Assembly: GCA_965261955.1 (NCBI GenBank)
Contig: CBDHEM010000069.1
Coordinates: 1,054,001-1,118,000 of the forward strand
Source: JABAAI01 sp965261955
Lineage (GTDB): Bacteria > Spirochaetota > Leptospiria > Leptospirales > Leptonemataceae
Reading direction: 5' to 3'
Length of the DNA stretch: 64,000 nucleotides
This document shows positions 35,023 through 45,000 of this stretch, in pieces (the first letter of the stretch is position 1; each line of letters starts with the position of its first letter). Position numbers and translations under genes: made by a program. The notes below the pieces were generated by a model. That model was given only the letters and a program-made list of their open reading frames with translations. It searched no databases and had not been told where the DNA came from.

Positions 35023-36087
35023 ATGCGTAAAAATTTGTCTATAGTTGTTACAGGTGGAGGAGGCTTTCTTGGGCGAGAATTTTGTCAACAAGCGAGCAAA
35101 GAGGGTTATCCTCTTAGGGTGCTCGGTTCTCGTTCTTCTATAAAAGAAAATCTCTTACCTCAATCTGTTTCTAAGACAAATTCTTACTTTCATGGGGATT
35201 TGTTAGGAGAGGAGCAAAAAATAACTCCTCTCCTATCTAGTCTTTTTGAAGGCCTTGGTGAAAACGATGTCCTTGTGCATCTTGCTGGTCGTGTTAGTCG
35301 TAGTTATCACGCATCGCGTTCGATGATGGAATTACATATAGAAGGGACAAGACGTGTTTTTCGTTTAGCAGTTCAACAGAAAATCAAAAAAATCATTTTA
35401 CTTTCTACTTCAGGTGTTGTTGGCATATCTTCCGAAGAAAAAAAAATAGCTGATGATGATACTCCTTATGCTTTAGAACAGGCTTTAGCTTGGCCCTACT
35501 ATGCTAGTAAAATTTTTCAAGAGAAGTTAGCTATTCGTCTTGCTAATGAACATAGGTTGAAGTTATTGATATTGCGCCCTTCTTTGCTCTTGGGACCGGG
35601 AGATGTGGGACTTTCTTCAACGGGGGATGTGAAGAATTTTATTAGAGGTCAGATATATGCTATTCCTCAAGGAGGGCTTTCTTTCCTAGATGTTCGTGAT
35701 GTAGCTCAAGCAATTTTACTTGGGATAACAGATGGGTTCAGTAAAATTACTCCTGGAGAACATCGTAGCTACCTTTTAGGAGCAGAAAACATGAAATTTT
35801 CTGTATTTTTACAAAAGCTTTCTCAATTAAGTGGAATAAAAATGCCATTGCTTGCCCCTTCTCGCCGCAAACAACTAATAGGGGCTCAATTATTGCAACT
35901 ACGCAAGGATAAAGTGGGTTCAGATACAAATTTAAATTATGCAGAAATCGCAATGGCTAATCATTTTTGGTATATCCAAAGTGATAGAGCTAAAAAGGAG
36001 TTGGGTTGGGCACCGAGACCGATAGAAATAACTTTAAGAGATACTATTGATTTTATTTGTAGTGATGAAAAAGCTAAAGCTATATAG
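35023..36087 (+). CDS. NAD-dependent epimerase/dehydratase (extended SDR)
   Basis: 354 residues. The N-terminal nucleotide-binding motif VTGGGGFLGREF (TGxxGxxG) at residue 9, HLAGRVSRSYHAS, the catalytic STSGVVG and YYASK (YxxxK), and LILRPSLLLGPGD define an extended short-chain dehydrogenase. The C-terminal substrate domain includes QSDRAKKELGWAPRPIE, common in nucleotide-sugar and sterol-type epimerases. The specific substrate cannot be read. The start abuts the phasin-like stop codon. Its end overlaps gpmA convergently by 8 bases. Confidence 0.88.
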   Translation: MRKNLSIVVTGGGGFLGREFCQQASKEGYPLRVLGSRSSIKENLLPQSVSKTNSYFHGDLLGEEQKITPLLSSLFEGLGENDVLVHLAGRVSRSYHASRSMMELHIEGTRRVFRLAVQQKIKKIILLSTSGVVGISSEEKKIADDDTPYALEQALAWPYYASKIFQEKLAIRLANEHRLKLLILRPSLLLGPGDVGLSSTGDVKNFIRGQIYAIPQGGLSFLDVRDVAQAILLGITDGFSKITPGEHRSYLLGAENMKFSVFLQKLSQLSGIKMPLLAPSRRKQLIGAQLLQLRKDKVGSDTNLNYAEIAMANHFWYIQSDRAKKELGWAPRPIEITLRDTIDFICSDEKAKAI

Positions 36088-36784
36088 TAGTTAGTAGGTG
36101 ATATTTTTTCAGAACTTCTAGATTTTTGTCTAACTCGTAGACTATAGGTGTTCCTGTTGGTATATTCATTTTGCTAATCTCTTCCTCTGGAAGATGTTCA
36201 ATATGTTTAATCAGTGAGCGTAGGCTATTGCCGTGAGCAACAATCAGTATTTTTTCTTTTGCTTGTATAGAAGGGGCAATTTCTTTTTCCCAAAATGGAA
36301 TGGTTCTTTTTGAAGTATCCTCTAGGCTCTCTCCAGAAGGAATACAACTTGGATCAAGTTTTGGAAAGGGTGAGATCCTTTCAAGTCCATAGTTTTGTTC
36401 ATTTCTTTTTTCTATCAGTGGTGGTCGATGAGAAAAACTCCGACGCCAAAGGTGGACTTTTTCTTTTCCCAATCGATTAATCGTTTCAGCCTTGTTAAGG
36501 CCTTGCAAGGCACCGTAGTGTCTTTCATTTAGTTTCCATGATTTGATTACAGGAAGCCACATAAAACCCATCTCTTCTAAAATAATCCAAAGAGTTTTTA
36601 TTGCTCTTTGGAGAACTGAAGTAAAAGATTTAGTGAATTCAAAATCAGCTTTTTGTAGCAATTTTCCGGCTTTATGAGCTTCTTCCCTCCCCTTCTCTGA
36701 AAGTCCCACATCCACCCATCCTGTGAAGCGATTTTCTTTGTTCCAGATGCTTTGGCCATGGCGTATGAGAACGAGTTTATGCAT
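36080..36784 (-). CDS. gpmA: 2,3-bisphosphoglycerate-dependent phosphoglycerate mutase
   Basis: Interconverts 3- and 2-phosphoglycerate in glycolysis. 234 residues: LIRHGQSIWNKENRFTGW with the phosphorylated His, VDVGLSEKGREEA, the SVLQRAIKTLW Arg segment, LNERHYGALQGLNK, YLG-type loop replaced by a normal-looking GKEKVHLWRR, and the second catalytic His in LIVAHGNSLRSL. The sequence is complete, unlike the pgk-like gene of the same pathway earlier in the window. It is monocistronic and overlaps the SDR gene end-to-end. Confidence 0.95.
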   Translation of the reverse strand: MHKLVLIRHGQSIWNKENRFTGWVDVGLSEKGREEAHKAGKLLQKADFEFTKSFTSVLQRAIKTLWIILEEMGFMWLPVIKSWKLNERHYGALQGLNKAETINRLGKEKVHLWRRSFSHRPPLIEKRNEQNYGLERISPFPKLDPSCIPSGESLEDTSKRTIPFWEKEIAPSIQAKEKILIVAHGNSLRSLIKHIEHLPEEEISKMNIPTGTPIVYELDKNLEVLKKYHLLTTI

Positions 36785-37137
36785 TATTTTATTACTAGTA
36801 ACGGTAGTAGGGCAGATTACACAAGTAAGTCTTGAAATGGATACTCTGTAGGGACTCTCACAAAATACAAAAAACAGGGAGTTAGCCTTCTCAAATGACT
36901 CAAATCCAGCGTTTCATGACATTTTATTTGCCTTTCCCATCCGTTATGGTTTTATTCATGGTTTTATTCATGGTTTCATTTTACAACAGCCCTATAAATC
37001 ATTTTCAGATGTGAATACAGTGATTTATGATAAAAAGGAAAAGCAAAAATATATAAGTAAGTTTGCCAGTTTCATGATTTGTATTTATCCGAAGAGGTGT
37101 TTGCAAAAAACGGCTACTACGATTTTCCTGTATATTT
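36785..37137. other. Intergenic interval containing MITE copy I
   Basis: 353 bases. Besides the MITE at 36851-36993 nothing coding is visible; the region before the ATG at 37138 may carry the promoter of the flavoprotein gene. Confidence 0.5.
36851..36993 (+). repeat. MITE-like repeat, copy I (enlarged)
   Basis: Left end GGGACTCTCACAAAATAC, core AAATCCAGCGTTTCATGAC, right end TTTTACAACAGCCCT. It is longer (about 143 bp) because a 12-bp unit ATGGTTTTATTC is tandemly repeated at 36946-36969. Confidence 0.75.
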
Positions 37138-38403
37138 ATGCGTGTAAAAGTTATTGGAGCGGGTTTTTCCGGTCTAGCGATTAGCTATCATTTGATAAAG
37201 AGAGGCGTTGGTGTGGATCTCTATGAAAAAGAAAATAAGATAGGGGGTATGATTGAAACTATACAAGATGCTTGGGGTCAGTATGAAAAAGCAGCCGGTA
37301 GTTTTTTAAATTCTGCACAACTAGAAAAAATTAGTAAAGACATTAATATCTCACTAATTTCGTTATCGCCTCATGGAAAACAGAAATATTTATTTTGGGA
37401 GGGGCAAATTCGACGTTTCCCTAATATACATATAAGGGATATCGGGAATGTACTGCGGTTTTTTTGTTTATTATTTTTTCAAACGCCGCGTTATATGCCC
37501 TTTTTTTTGGAAACGGTTGGTGAATGGGGTCGCCGTGTTTTAGGTATTCGTTTGTCTCGTGCCTTCTTTACCATTTTACAAGGGGTTTATGGTGGAAGTC
37601 CAGAAAAATTATCGGCATCTCTGGTATTGCGTACCCTTCTGAATGGAAAACCAGAGAATACTGAAAAAATGAAACTAGGTCGTGGCTCTGTTTATCCGGA
37701 GAATGGAATGCAGAATTGGAATGAGGCCATGTATACTTGGTTACAAAAAAATGGTGCACGATTTTTTTTGGGAGTCTTTGTTCATAAAGATAGATTCAAC
37801 GAAAGTGATCCAATTGTGCTTACTTTACCCGCTTATAAAATAAGGGAATCGGGTTGGGAAGATATGTTCGGAGCATTTTGTAATGTACAATATAGGGGAG
37901 TTGTTTCTGTGGTTTGTTTTCGCAATCGAGACAAAACAGAAGAAAAAAAGATCTCACTTCGAGGATTTGGTTGTTTGTTTCCCTCCAATGAGAAGTTTTA
38001 TAGTTTGGGCGTAATTTTACCCGATGGACAATTTTGTTCCTCCATAGATATAAATGAGATAAATGAGATAAATGATATAAAAAAAACGGATCGTTTACAG
38101 GACCGATGGATGCTTGGAGACGGAGCTTTGGATAAAACGAATGAGCAAATTTTTCTGGAAATCGATAAAGATTTTAAAAAACTCTTTGGATTTCATCCTA
38201 ACTATCATCATAGAGAAGTATTCCGTCATTCGAACGGTATACCCGTGTATGATACAAATTTGGAGAAAATCCTAACAACTTCACAGAGACAAGTTAAAAA
38301 TAGCTATTTATTTGGTAACTATACCGGGGCTTTGGGCTTAACAAAAATCCTAAGATATGCAGAGGAACTAGCAGATAAGATACAAAAAGAGCTCACTCTT
38401 TAG
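37138..38403 (+). CDS. Protoporphyrinogen oxidase-like FAD flavoprotein
   Basis: 421 residues. The dinucleotide motif VKVIGAGFSGLAISYHL and VDLYEKENKIGGMIET near the N-terminus, KAAGSFLNSAQLEK, a middle FAD/substrate domain with ILQGVYGGSPEKLSASLVL, and the closing SYLFGNYTGALGLTKIL match oxygen-dependent protoporphyrinogen oxidase (HemY/HemG-type) and related amine oxidases. The YGGSPEKLSA segment is a good match to the HemY family. This step makes protoporphyrin IX for haem. A 9-bp tandem repeat has produced NEINEIND near residue 305. No other haem gene is adjacent, so a related oxidase remains possible. Confidence 0.75.
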   Translation: MRVKVIGAGFSGLAISYHLIKRGVGVDLYEKENKIGGMIETIQDAWGQYEKAAGSFLNSAQLEKISKDINISLISLSPHGKQKYLFWEGQIRRFPNIHIRDIGNVLRFFCLLFFQTPRYMPFFLETVGEWGRRVLGIRLSRAFFTILQGVYGGSPEKLSASLVLRTLLNGKPENTEKMKLGRGSVYPENGMQNWNEAMYTWLQKNGARFFLGVFVHKDRFNESDPIVLTLPAYKIRESGWEDMFGAFCNVQYRGVVSVVCFRNRDKTEEKKISLRGFGCLFPSNEKFYSLGVILPDGQFCSSIDINEINEINDIKKTDRLQDRWMLGDGALDKTNEQIFLEIDKDFKKLFGFHPNYHHREVFRHSNGIPVYDTNLEKILTTSQRQVKNSYLFGNYTGALGLTKILRYAEELADKIQKELTL

Positions 38404-38422
38404 TGAAAAGTGAAGTCTTTTT

Positions 38423-38776
38423 TTACTTGTTGGACCACATCCCGTATTCATTTCCATTTGGGTCTGTAAAGTGAAAACGACGACCACCCGGAAAAGAAAA
38501 AATGGGCTGGATAATTAGAGCATCTAGTCCCTTCAATTTGGTTTCAGTTTTTTCAAGGTGTTCACTGTAAAAAACAATGAGTGCTGTACCCGTTTGTGTA
38601 GTAGCAGACAAACTAGAAGTATAAAAACCGCCATCAATACCAGCCTCGGAAAAGGCAGTATAATCAGGTCCGTAATCTGTAAAAGACCATCCAAAAGCCT
38701 TTGTAAAAAAAAATTTAGCTACTTGTATGTCTTTAGCCGGGAGCTCAACATAACTTATTTTTTCGTTCTTATTCAT
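38423..38776 (-). CDS. VOC/glyoxalase superfamily protein
   Basis: 117 residues, one vicinal-oxygen-chelate domain: SYVELPAKDIQVAKFFFTKA, FGWSFTDYGPDYTAF, EAGIDGGFYTS and RFHFTDPNGNEYGMWS. This resembles the YdeM/LapB-like bleomycin-resistance/glyoxalase subgroup found in many bacteria. Metal ligands cannot be fixed by eye. Possible small-molecule binding or isomerase role; no substrate can be given. It is convergent with the flavoprotein gene and monocistronic. Confidence 0.85.
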   Translation of the reverse strand: MNKNEKISYVELPAKDIQVAKFFFTKAFGWSFTDYGPDYTAFSEAGIDGGFYTSSLSATTQTGTALIVFYSEHLEKTETKLKGLDALIIQPIFSFPGGRRFHFTDPNGNEYGMWSNK

Positions 38777-38924
38777 ATCGAAAAGCGGAATTCCCTTTTA
38801 TAATAGAGCGGAAGAAACATGCAAAGCAAAAATAATTTTTAGGCAGACTTTGTAAATCAGCATATATTACTTAAAATAATGACAGTATTGACAGAAAAAA
38901 TGATATTTTATGGCTCGAATCCAC

Positions 38925-38950
38925 AAAAAACTCCAAAAAACTCCAAAAAA
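38925..38950. repeat. Tandem 10-bp repeat upstream of the giant gene
   Basis: AAAAAACTCC twice, followed by AAAAAA, about 90 bases before the giant gene's start. Length changes here could alter its expression, but no promoter can be fixed. Confidence 0.55.
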
Positions 38951-39036
38951 TGCAAATAATGAATTGACTATTCACAAGCCCACCCCACACTACGTGAGTC
39001 TTCAAGATATCACACATAAAAAGAGGTTATTCCGTA

Positions 39037-42000
39037 ATGCAACGCTTAAAATCAATTCAATCAACCCGTTCTCCGGAACAGAGTAGAGTCTCGGCCCTGT
39101 GGCTATGGTCGCTCCTTTTTACGTTAGCCCTTTCCGCCTCTCAGTGCGTTACGGGGAGGCAGGCTTGTAATGGCGATGCCACATTGGATCCAGAGAACGA
39201 TTGCCTTCCCTTTGTAGATGCAGCTTTGGGTGATGATAGTGTTTCTGACCCGGATGCAGACAGAGAGCCTGAGCAAAAAGCATTTGAATATAGTTGCGAG
39301 GTGCGAGAGGAAGATGGCCAAAAGATTTATGAGGTTTGTGATTACAATACCCTGTCTCATATCGGAAAGAACCAGAAACTTCTCTCTCACGGACGCTATG
39401 AGCTGGTTCAAGACATAGATGCAAGCCCTAGTTGTGGAGAAAGTGGATGTGAGAGCCCTTCCGGAGCCGGTATGTCTGTTAGCAGCGGTGTTTTTACGGG
39501 AAGCTTAGTCAGTCATGGAGAAGAGACCTATTCTATTCGGAACCTATATATTAACAAAAAAGAAGGGAATAACGTTGGTTTATTCGCTTCTATAGGCGGA
39601 AGCGCTTATTTCCAGAATTTGCGTTTTATATCCCCAAAAATCCATGGAGCAAATAGTGTTGGTGTCTTAGCGGGTAGAGCCTTGGGAAATGTTCGTTTAG
39701 AAAACATAACGATTGAAAGCGCTAGCGTGAAGGGCAAAAGCAGTGTGGGTGGTATTGTGGGGTGGGCGGGTGTTCAGGAGCAGAGTTCATTTAGCCTTCT
39801 TCGTGTTCTATCCGGTAAGATTGAGGCTAGTGGTGGCGATGTCGGTGGTTTAATAGGCAAAGTGGCTACTGGGTTACGCTTGGAGGACAGTGCTTCAACT
39901 GCCCTTATCGTTGGAGGGGCTAGGTCTGGGGGTCTCATAGGCTCTCTTGTGGCTTCTTCAGATGCCGATAGGCACTCTTTTGTTGAGGCTAGTTATTCCA
40001 CCTCAAATGTGAAAGGTTCCCGGAATATAGGTGGGCTAATTGGGAAACTTGTTGGGACCTCTTCCAGTGATAGTGATAGTAATATTGAGATTCGTCGTAG
40101 CTATGCATCCGGTGAAGTAAAGGGTAAGAGCCTCGTAGGAGGCTTGGTGGGTAGTTTGGAGGGTGGTTTTGTTTCCGATAGCTATGCGGCGGGAAGCATT
40201 GTGACATTAGAGAGCAAAACAGGATCCCATGCCGGTGGATTGATTGGTAAGGTCTCAGGCCAAGCAGGCAATGAAGCACGCATTGAAAAGAGCTATGCCT
40301 CCGTTGGCGAGCTTTTGAGCAAGAGTGGAACTTCCTTTATAGGTGGATTTGTGGGGGAAGTAGATATTACGCATAGCTCTATAAAAAAGAGTTTTTCTTC
40401 GGTTAGAGTGAGTAGTCAGACAAGTAATGCGAAGGGTGGCTTTATAGGTGGCTGTAGCCTTTCTGGGAATGGGGTGAATGTAAATGAGCGTCTTGAAAAT
40501 ATATTTTATCGGACACACAGTAGTCTAAGGGAGGCTTTGGGTCTCCAAAGTGGACGCCAAAAATCAGTAGCAAGTTGTTATATAAATACGAGTGATGATA
40601 ACTGGGATGCTCCCGGAGGCATTGTTGGCAAAAGCACTCATTTCCTTCGGAGTGAGCTCGGAGAGGGTGATGGGAATATGAGTTGGGATACAGATACTTG
40701 GTCTGAATTGGGTATTCCGGGCGTGTATCCTTGTCTAAGGGAGCTGCCAGAAGGTTCAAAAGAATGTTCTGGGGAAAATCGAATAGCGGTGCCTGTACCC
40801 AATGCGATAGTGTACAATCTATCTAGTGAGAATACAGGAAATGTCGCTAGTGGTAATTATGAACTTTCATGGGATGCTGTCAATAGCGGTGGCCGTGCAT
40901 GGAAATATCAGATAGAAGAGCGTGCCTTTGGTGAGTCTAATTGGGCGAAGGCAGGGGAGAGCTCCTTGGCATCTGGTTCGAGTAGCAACTCTTTTGCTTT
41001 CTATAGCAAGGATTATGGAAATTATCAATATAGAGTGAAAGTTTGTGGAGGGGGTGCGAATAGCTGTGGGTCTCCTTCTGAAATTTTTCAAGTGAGGGTA
41101 GAGACTTTGAGGTCTCCAAGGCTAAGACTTGTGGAAAGTGGGCTCCCTTCTTCTGGGAATTATGATCTTTCTTGGGCTCCCGTAGGTGGTGCGGACTTTT
41201 ATCGAGTGGAACAAAAGATTGGGAGCGATGATTCCCGTTTCGTTCTCATGATGGAAGAAGAAAGTTCTCGTTTGTCGCGTTCCTTTTTGGAAAAGAAGGG
41301 GCAGACAGAATATAGCTATCGCGTACGGGCTTGTAAAACAGGTGGAACGCTTTGCAGTCTACACTCGGAGCATATATCCGTTACAGTGAACCTTGGTACG
41401 CCGGGAAATATTCAAGTTGCACAGTCTCTTGCGTATTCAACTACGCGGGCTCTTTCGTGGGACTATACTCATGCTAGTGGTGGAGCTGCTTTTTTTGAAT
41501 ATCGGGCAAAGCATTGTGGGTCTGACTGCGTGCAAGCCCCTTGGCCGTCGCATCCCTTTGAGAAAGCAGTTAGGGCAGGGGAGACAGGTGCTGGCGTTCG
41601 GAGCTTTGCCATTCAGAACCTTGGTATAGGTGAAAATGCATTCCAAATTCGGGCTTGTAGTGATGTGGGTTGTGGACCTTGGTCTTCCCAAGTGACGAGT
41701 AGCGTTTCAGCGCTTGAATGGCCGAACAGTTTTACTTTTTCCAGTAATATAAACGAAGTATATTTTGGAAGGGATGTGTCGGATGTGCAGCGTCCTGCGA
41801 AATATACGCTCACTTGGACTGCGGTACCCAATGCAACGACTTATCAAATACAAGAGAGCTCAGATGATGGTATAAGTTGGAACGCAAATATCCCACAGCC
41901 GGTGACTGGTGCTCTCTCCATAAAGAAAGAACAGAGTCAAGCCGGTGTATTTTCTTATGAAATACGCGCTTGCTACTATGAAGAAAATTGTACAAGCTGG

Positions 42001-45000
42001 AAAAGAGCAGAAGGGGTCGTGCGCGTTCAGACGCTATCACCCTTTCCCTCTGCTTCCTTAAAGAGTAGTCGAACAGTGACTGCGGAGAGCTTCACATTAA
42101 ATTGGCCTAGGGTAGAGTCGGCGACATGGTATGCTATACAAGAAAAGAAACTATTGGCTTCTCCAGATGGGGATGCTAGTGAAAACTGGGCTAGTCTGTC
42201 TGGTGGTGGCGGTGTCGTTGCCAGTGCGGATAACTCTGTCGTGACTCATGAGAAGGCGATAGTGAAGACGGAGGTGGGAGAATATAGCTATAGGGCCAAA
42301 GCCTGCGTTGGTGACGTGAATTGCGTGGATTGTGCTTGTGGCGATTGGTTAGAACTGGTTGCGCCTATTTCAGTGATATCAGCAGGCTTCCCAACTGGTG
42401 TGGGGGCGATGCTAAGAAGTGGAGACCATGTCAGCGATAGAAATGAAGCCGTCCATACTTCATATTCCGGTGCATATAAGGTGACTTGGGAAGCCCTTGC
42501 AAGGAATGAGTCTATCAGTTATGAACTACAAGAAGGCGTTGGGCCAGACGAAACAGACATCACTTGGACAGAGACAGCCGTGTATGCGGGAGTGCGAACA
42601 CATTGGGAAGTGCCTTCAAAGGAAAGTGGATACAGTAGTTTTACAGAGGGGCAAACAACAAAAAGTTATTATTATCGCGTACGGGGATGTTTTGATGGCA
42701 TTTGTACAGCTTGGGATAAATGGGCTGACGTGGGAAGCCCTGGAACGGTGAGGCTTTCTCTGTTAGCAAGACCAGTGGTTACGCTCACTGGCTTAGTTAG
42801 TCCGGGAGATAGCGTTACCGTTTCGATTTCCGGAGATGGGATCGCTGGAGCTGGTAGTTATGAGCTGATAGAGGTGTTTTCAGATAGGGAAGAGACCACT
42901 CGTGTGGGTACCCAGTATGATCAGGAGGCTAATTGGTCTCGTGTAAAGTCTTTTGCTGTAGAAAATCGCCTCACTGCCTATAAGGTGCGCGCCTACCCCT
43001 GTGGGGCTCCCAACCCCAATGGGAGTGATCCTTGTAGTGACCGAGCGGTGGTGAGTGAGGCCTTTACGTTCTCCCCTCCTCCCCTTGATCCCCCTAAAAA
43101 CTCTCGCTATTGTTCTTCGTTTATAGATGATCCCAGCCTCTGTTCGTTATCTTGGGAGGATCCCGATAATAATAGTGTTTTAGTTGGCCATTATCAGTTG
43201 CAAGTATCTGCTCCGCGATCGTTGATCAACCAATCCTCTCCCCCCCAATGGCCAAGCCTTCAATCCACGAACCTTCTGCAAGTAAGAGGTAAGGTGAATA
43301 GCTGGACTCCTTCTTCTCCTCGTCATGCACCCGTCGTATACAGTTACCAGATACGTTCTTGTAATCAGCATAATGAATGTGGATCATGGTCCCCTTTCGC
43401 AAACGGGCGAAGCTTGATTGTGAATTTTAACCCAGTCTCCCCCACAGGACTGAGTTGGGCAGACGCCTCTTCTTCACCAGACGCCTCTTCTTCACCAGAT
43501 GCCCCTCCCACTGGTATGTCTTATGGTAGCTACATACTTTCTTGGAATGCAGTTCGTCATCATGACTATACCGTCAGCTACCAATGGAGAGAAAAAAGGG
43601 CGGGTGAGGAGAGCTGGTCATCGCCTTCAACTGAAGTGGCGAGTGCGCGTCAAGATTTCGCCAGCAAAGCGGTGGGAAGCTACGCCTATACTGTGAGAGC
43701 TTGTAGTTCTATTGCTAGTGTGGGTGGTGCTAATAATCTGTTTTGTGGAGAATGGAGTGAAGCCTCCCCTAGTGTAGCCGTAAAGACTAGATTGGATAAA
43801 CCCGTTGCGAACAGTTTTACCGTAACTCAAACAACTTCCAACGATGGAAACTTTCAATTGGATTGGGATAGCGTTTCTGGTGCAGAAGGATATGTACTGG
43901 AAGAAATTGAAGAAATTGATGGTGAGACCAGCATATCAACAAGAACTATTGAAATTTCGGGCGGACAGACGACCAGTTGGAGCCCAGATAGTCCCAAAAG
44001 TAAGAACGCTAGCTACACCTATAGCCTAAGGGCTTGTGCCGTTATAGATGTAAATAGATGCAAGCCCTTCCCAGAAAGCAGAGAGGTCAGTGTCGTCTTA
44101 CATTGTTCTATTCAAGACGTTTCATGGAATTCTGCTGGCAACAGCGACTCTTCTTGTGAAAAAAGAAGCGCAAACATAGTTGCTTTAAGGGACTCAGTGA
44201 TATTAGAAGATACGGAAGGTAGTCATAGGGGAAGAGCGACTTTTAGCTGCAATAGTATAACGGGTGTGTTGGGACCTCCTATCAATGCCAAGTGCGGTGG
44301 GAGGGGTACAGAGGCTAATTTTCCCATCATCATCACCACCTATACCCAACTCAAAGCGGTCAAAGATGGTCTAAATAAACACTACCGCTTGGGCAGTGAC
44401 ATCGATGCCAGCCCCAGCCGTAGTGAAAATGACTCTAGTGCTACCTGTGTAGCCTACTATGGTAGCAATGGAAACGTAGCCACCTGTACCGGCTTTACGC
44501 CCATTGGGAAGAGAGGGGCTAACTTCATCGGTAGCTTCGATGGGGCCGGGCATAAAATCACCAGCCTCTACATCAATCGTCCATCTACGGACTACGTAGG
44601 CTTGTTTGGCTATACTGGCACTAGTGCTGAGATTCAGAATATAGGTGTGACAGATGCCTATCTAGAGGGTCGAGGTGAAGTCGGCGGGCTCATCGGTCGG
44701 TTTAATGGTTCTGTAATCAACTCCTATGCCACGGGAGCTGTGACGGGAAAAAATTTTGTCGGCGGGCTCATCGGTTCTTCTCTTGGTTCTTTTTCAGTAA
44801 TCAACAACTCCTATGCCACGGGAGCTGTGACGGGTAGTAATAATGTCGGCGGGCTCATCGGGTATACTACTAGAGGTTCTGTAATCAACTCCTATGCCAT
44901 GGGAGCTGTGACGGGTAGTCGTGATGTTGGCGGGCTCATCGGGACTTTTTCTAGTGGTTCTGTAAGCAACTCCTATGCCACGGGTAATGTGACAGGAACG